Shown here: positions 6,163 to 8,212 of the stretch, one piece after another
Layout of the letters: every line of letters starts with the position of its first letter
Numbering within the stretch: position 1 is the stretch's first letter
Origin: Candidatus Heimdallarchaeota archaeon
GTDB lineage: Archaea > Asgardarchaeota > Heimdallarchaeia > Hodarchaeales > LC-3
Assembly: GCA_027364495.1 (NCBI GenBank)
Contig: DAHXPE010000106.1
Span: 1 to 8,212 of the forward strand
Length of the DNA stretch: 8,212 bases
Direction: 5' to 3'
Translations under genes and position numbers: made by a program
Notes under the pieces: generated by a model
What the model saw: the letters and a program-made list of their open reading frames with translations, nothing else
What the model was told of the DNA's origin: nothing
The model's database searches: none

Positions 6163-6167
6163 TCCTC
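6163..6167 (-). promoter_or_regulatory. Shine-Dalgarno site of atpB
   Basis: GAGGA on the minus strand is 6 nt before the atpB ATG. A TATA-like CTTAAATAA (6186-6194) is centred about 34 bp upstream of the ATG, which would give a very short leader; a somewhat earlier transcription start is needed for this site to be used. Confidence 0.5.
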
Positions 6168-6314
6168 TAAATTAACTTTCAAATGTTATTTAAGTTACCA
6201 CATATTCCTTTCAAAGAATTTTAATTACAACAAAAGGTTTTGATTCTTCTAACTTAAAAAATAACATTTTTTAGTCGATATAATCCTATAATTTTTTCGT
6301 TTTTATGAGTCTTA

Positions 6315-6369
6315 TTTAACCTTTTATTGACAAAAATATGATTTTTGAGCAATATTTAGAAAGGTTAAA
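6315..6369. repeat. 55-nt nested inverted repeat (three-part stem)
   Basis: Three consecutive perfect inverted repeats nest inside one another. The outer pair is TTTAACCTTT (6315-6324) with AAAGGTTAAA (6360-6369), the middle pair TATTG (6325-6329) with CAATA (6350-6354), and the inner pair CAAAAAT (6331-6337) with ATTTTTG (6341-6347) around an ATG loop. Together they give 22 base pairs with small bulges (1, 2 and 5 nt). It lies 158 bp upstream of atpB and 228 bp upstream of the longin-like gene. It could be a structured RNA, a binding site or a cruciform; no expression evidence is available. Confidence 0.6.
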
Positions 6370-6597
6370 ATTAACATTAGATCTATTATTTAGAGCTAAA
6401 TATTATAAATTAAGGTAAATAATCATGTTCATCAATGCAATAGGAAAAATCAAATTTATCGGATATGCATAATGATGACTGATTCAAACCCTCAAAATTT
6501 TTAAAAATAATAAAATTTAAGTGAATAATAATATTATATTAACATAAAATACTTAAACGGATTAATTATCCTAGCTTATTCGGAGATTATTTTTAAA

Positions 6598-7773
6598 ATG
6601 TCAAGTTCAACCAATCTCGTAGTCGTTGCAGCTTTTGATGATAAAAGAGGTCCAGTTCCTGTTTTTTCTACTGTATCAGATGTCATTGCAAACAAAGTTG
6701 CTATTAAATCTATTGTCAGTACACTTAGTGCAAGGGAAGATAATAAAGAAAAAGTTGAAGGCGAAGCAATCATCCCTTTTCCTGATGAGGAACTTCTAGG
6801 TTTTATCTATTATGTTAGTCTTGATCAAAAAACAGAAACAGGCGATTATAGAGTTATTTCGTTGACTTATTTAGCACCTACATCCACAGCAAATAATTTA
6901 TATTCAAATGCTGCTAATCTTTCAACCGAAGCTAGACAAATAGGATTAGAAATTAATTCAAAATATATTTATGGACAACCCTTTTCGCCTGGCCTCCAAG
7001 CTCTTGTCAAAGGATGGGGAACGCAACAAGTTGTTCCGGAAGTTGTACCGACTCCGGCTGCACCTATTACACCTAAGCATTTAAGTCTAAGCGATTTGTA
7101 TACCTTTTTTTCACCTAAAAAGAATGATGATCCGCTTGGCTATTTAATTTTAGCTTTTTTTCAGGAAATACCAGTTGTCTTATCAGGACCAGATCCACAG
7201 CATATAATTGACTTTGCAAATCTGTTTCAAGAATTATATCATGTCAAAGAATTAAGAATTGAGCTTAATTTACCTGGCAGTGCAAAGTACAGCCAACATA
7301 AAATCTCTAAAATTTTAAGGGCGGATTTAGTTCTTTTAACGGAATCCCAATTTAGGAAAAGTTTCTTTTCGAGGGATCCTATCGTTATTGTTACCATGGA
7401 TCAAGAATTAAAAACTCCTTATCATAATTTTGAAGAAAAGGATATTCGTAGAGTAAGTGAATGGATTAAAAAGAGTCGTGATAAGTCACAAAAAGATTTA
7501 ATGATGGCTTCTCAAGTTATTCGGTCAGAATTGGATCAAGCAAATGATCGATTAAAACAATTAATTTATTTAGCTAATTCTAATCGTGAAAGCTCAATGA
7601 AAGAAATTTCATCTATTATGAATTCTGATAAAGACGAAATAGAATTTTTGGGACGAATTGCCTTAAGATCAAGAAAAGTCACCGCTGTACAATTAAATAA
7701 ATTGTTAAAAACTGATGTTTTTGAAGATTATAAAGACAAAATAAAAGAATCTATTGGAATGATTAATTTATAA
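6598..7773 (+). CDS. Longin-like domain protein with possible DENN-like core
   Basis: I recognise no exact family for this 391-residue soluble protein. Residues 5-125 look like a longin domain: a first strand NLVVVAAFDD leads into a turn KRGPVPVFS (GP at 18-19), then a helix (27-45), strands including GEAIIPF and LLGFIYYVSL, RVISLTYLAP (85-94), and a final long helix (98-122). Longin domains with an early G-P turn are found in DENN, NPRL2 and folliculin proteins, which regulate small GTPases. A Pro/Val-rich linker (142-160) follows. The central part (about 165-272) contains GYLILAFFQEIPVVLSG and later DPIVIVTMDQEL, an order reminiscent of the DENN core, but this is pattern-reading only. The last 120 residues are charged helices, a likely coiled coil near 295-330 and a small helical bundle to the end. 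The ATG is the only sensible start; GGAG lies 12 nt upstream. It is divergent from atpB and followed by a T5 run. Confidence 0.6.
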   Translation: MSSSTNLVVVAAFDDKRGPVPVFSTVSDVIANKVAIKSIVSTLSAREDNKEKVEGEAIIPFPDEELLGFIYYVSLDQKTETGDYRVISLTYLAPTSTANNLYSNAANLSTEARQIGLEINSKYIYGQPFSPGLQALVKGWGTQQVVPEVVPTPAAPITPKHLSLSDLYTFFSPKKNDDPLGYLILAFFQEIPVVLSGPDPQHIIDFANLFQELYHVKELRIELNLPGSAKYSQHKISKILRADLVLLTESQFRKSFFSRDPIVIVTMDQELKTPYHNFEEKDIRRVSEWIKKSRDKSQKDLMMASQVIRSELDQANDRLKQLIYLANSNRESSMKEISSIMNSDKDEIEFLGRIALRSRKVTAVQLNKLLKTDVFEDYKDKIKESIGMINL

Positions 7774-7774
7774 C

Positions 7775-7779
7775 TTTTT
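7775..7779 (+). terminator. T-run terminator after the longin-like gene
   Basis: CTTTTTC begins one base after the TAA stop, and further T-rich sequence follows at 7797-7802. Archaeal polymerase terminates at such runs without needing a hairpin. Confidence 0.4.
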
Positions 7780-7849
7780 CTACTTATTCAAATATACTTT
7801 TCCCTGCATCTTAATAATTTTTGATTTTGGTTATCAATGGAGGTTGTAA

Positions 7850-7933
7850 ATGCTCAGAATTTTTCAATTCTTTAATTTAATTTTTCTTTTTGGTTTAAGA
7901 AGAAGTTTTTTTGAAAATTTTACATTACTTTGA
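7850..7933 (+). CDS. Possible 27-residue small protein with a perfect Shine-Dalgarno
   Basis: An ATG at 7850 opens 27 codons ending at TGA 7931-7933. The core six-base anti-Shine-Dalgarno complement GGAGGT begins at 7839, and its GGAGG part ends 6 nt before the ATG. That is the best ribosome-binding site in the window. The peptide begins MLRIFQFFNLIFLFGLRR and continues with SFFENFTLL. It is hydrophobic and Phe-rich with two central arginines, so it might bind or sit partly in the membrane. An overlapping ATG at 7837 gives a 12-codon frame with no ribosome-binding site. It lies in the 239-bp gap between the longin-like gene and the tRNA. No family is recognised, and the composition is also what AT-rich non-coding DNA would yield, so it remains tentative. 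Confidence 0.3.
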   Translation: MLRIFQFFNLIFLFGLRRSFFENFTLL

Positions 7934-7984
7934 TTTCCTCAAAACTATAAATATTCGTAAAAAAATAATAAATTAGTTTACTAA

Positions 7985-7994
7985 TTAAATTAAA
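7985..7994 (+). promoter_or_regulatory. Candidate TATA box of tRNA-Ala
   Basis: TTAAATTAAA is centred about 24 bp before the first base of the mature tRNA, a usual spacing for an archaeal tRNA promoter with a very short 5' leader. Neighbouring AT-rich sequence offers other matches. Confidence 0.35.
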
Positions 7995-8012
7995 CGTATT
8001 AAAAACAATAAG

Positions 8013-8084
8013 GGGCTCGTAGTTCAGTGGTAGAACGCCTGATTCGCATTCAGGAGGTCCCGCGTTCAATTCGCGGTGAGTCCA
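8013..8084 (+). tRNA. tRNA-Ala(CGC): tRNA-Ala (anticodon CGC)
   Basis: The 72-nt sequence folds into a complete cloverleaf. The acceptor stem is GGGCTCG with TGAGTCC, including the G3:U70 wobble pair that identifies alanine tRNAs, and A73 as discriminator. The D arm is GTTC/GAAC with GG in the loop. The anticodon stem is CCTGA/TCAGG around TTCGCAT, with anticodon CGC at 8045-8047, which reads the alanine codon GCG. The variable region is 5 nt, and the T arm is CCGCG/CGCGG around TTCAATT. There is no intron and no encoded CCA; the CCA must be added after transcription. G15 and C48 can form the Levitt pair. Confidence 0.97.
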
Positions 8085-8085
8085 C

Positions 8086-8090
8086 TTTTT
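8086..8090 (+). terminator. T-run terminator of tRNA-Ala
   Basis: A T5 run starts 2 nt after the discriminator base and is followed by CTTTCT, a typical archaeal stop signal for a tRNA transcript. Confidence 0.6.
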
Positions 8091-8212
8091 CTTTCTAAAA
8101 AAACATTTCCAAGTAATGACAAGACATAATATAGTTAAAATTTTGTTCTCATTGTAGGAATGAATTTTTCTTATTATTCCTAAAAGAAGTATTTGGTTTC
8201 CAATCGTGAGTG

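Larger units (their letters stand above)
6157..6597. other. Divergent intergenic region between atpB and the longin-like gene
   Basis: This 441-bp AT-rich region holds both promoters. On the atpB side there is a CTTAAATAA box, and on the other side ACTTAAAC (6551-6558) lies about 43 bp before the ATG at 6598, with GGAG at 6582-6585 12 nt before that ATG. Between them lies a 55-nt nested inverted repeat (6315-6369). A 15-codon frame at 6425-6472 is judged to be chance. No RNA gene was recognised. Confidence 0.55.

Noticed and set aside
6425..6472. 15-codon frame (MFINAIGKIKFIGYA) after a weak AAGG
   Set aside because: Too short, a weak ribosome-binding site, and expected by chance in this spacer.
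6472..6482. C box (ATGATGA) followed by CTGA, as in C/D box guide RNAs
   Set aside because: The two motifs touch, leaving no guide between them, and no second C'/D pair lies downstream.
6576..6773. 65-codon minus-strand frame
   Set aside because: It is antisense to the start of the longin-like gene, which has far better coding character.
7930..8210. Long open minus-strand frame through the right end
   Set aside because: It runs straight through the tRNA-Ala gene, so it is not coding.
1..8212. CRISPR arrays, insertion sequences, prophage or integration sites
   Set aside because: No regularly spaced direct repeats, transposase or integrase motifs, or tRNA-fragment duplications were seen.

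Overview
The window is very AT-rich archaeal DNA. It carries an archaeal/eukaryotic-type translation factor (aIF5A), a Nob1-type rRNA-processing PIN nuclease, the B subunit of an A/V-type ATP synthase, the beta subunit of an ADP-forming acyl-CoA synthetase, a Roadblock/LC7 protein and a long protein whose N-terminus looks like a longin (small-GTPase-linked) domain. Roadblock plus longin-type proteins in such a genome suggest an Asgard archaeon, perhaps of the Heimdallarchaeia. That placement is inferred from gene content, not from a marker phylogeny. Genes are separated by long AT-rich spacers, and several starts have a TATA-like box about 26-27 bp upstream, as expected for leaderless archaeal mRNAs.

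Layout. Positions 1-872 (minus strand) hold aIF5A followed by a window-truncated Nob1-like PIN nuclease, probably one transcript. A 385-bp spacer follows, with two adjacent 17-bp palindromes near its right end. At 1258-2719 (minus) a UbiA-superfamily prenyltransferase of the decaprenyl-phosphate phosphoribosyltransferase type lies upstream of a GtrA-family membrane protein. The pair suggests making a lipid-linked pentose and moving it across the membrane. A 63-bp divergent promoter separates the prenyltransferase from an unrecognised four-helix membrane protein (2783-3190, plus), whose stop codon overlaps that of the convergent acyl-CoA synthetase beta subunit (3187-3885, minus). A Roadblock/LC7 protein starting at TTG (3915-4317 region, minus) lies just upstream of the latter.

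The right half holds the ATP synthase catalytic-core subunit B (4732-6156, minus), standing alone with more than 400 bp of non-coding DNA on each side rather than in the usual ATPase operon. Divergent from it is a 391-residue protein (6598-7773, plus) with a longin-like N-terminal domain and a central alpha/beta domain that may be DENN-like. The 441-bp spacer between them holds a 55-nt nested inverted repeat. A possible 27-codon small ORF with a perfect Shine-Dalgarno sequence and a tRNA-Ala(CGC) gene close the window.

The best candidates for new biology are the longin/DENN-like protein, the UbiA-GtrA lipid-linked sugar pair, and the small ORF at 7850. No CRISPR array, transposon or prophage was seen.
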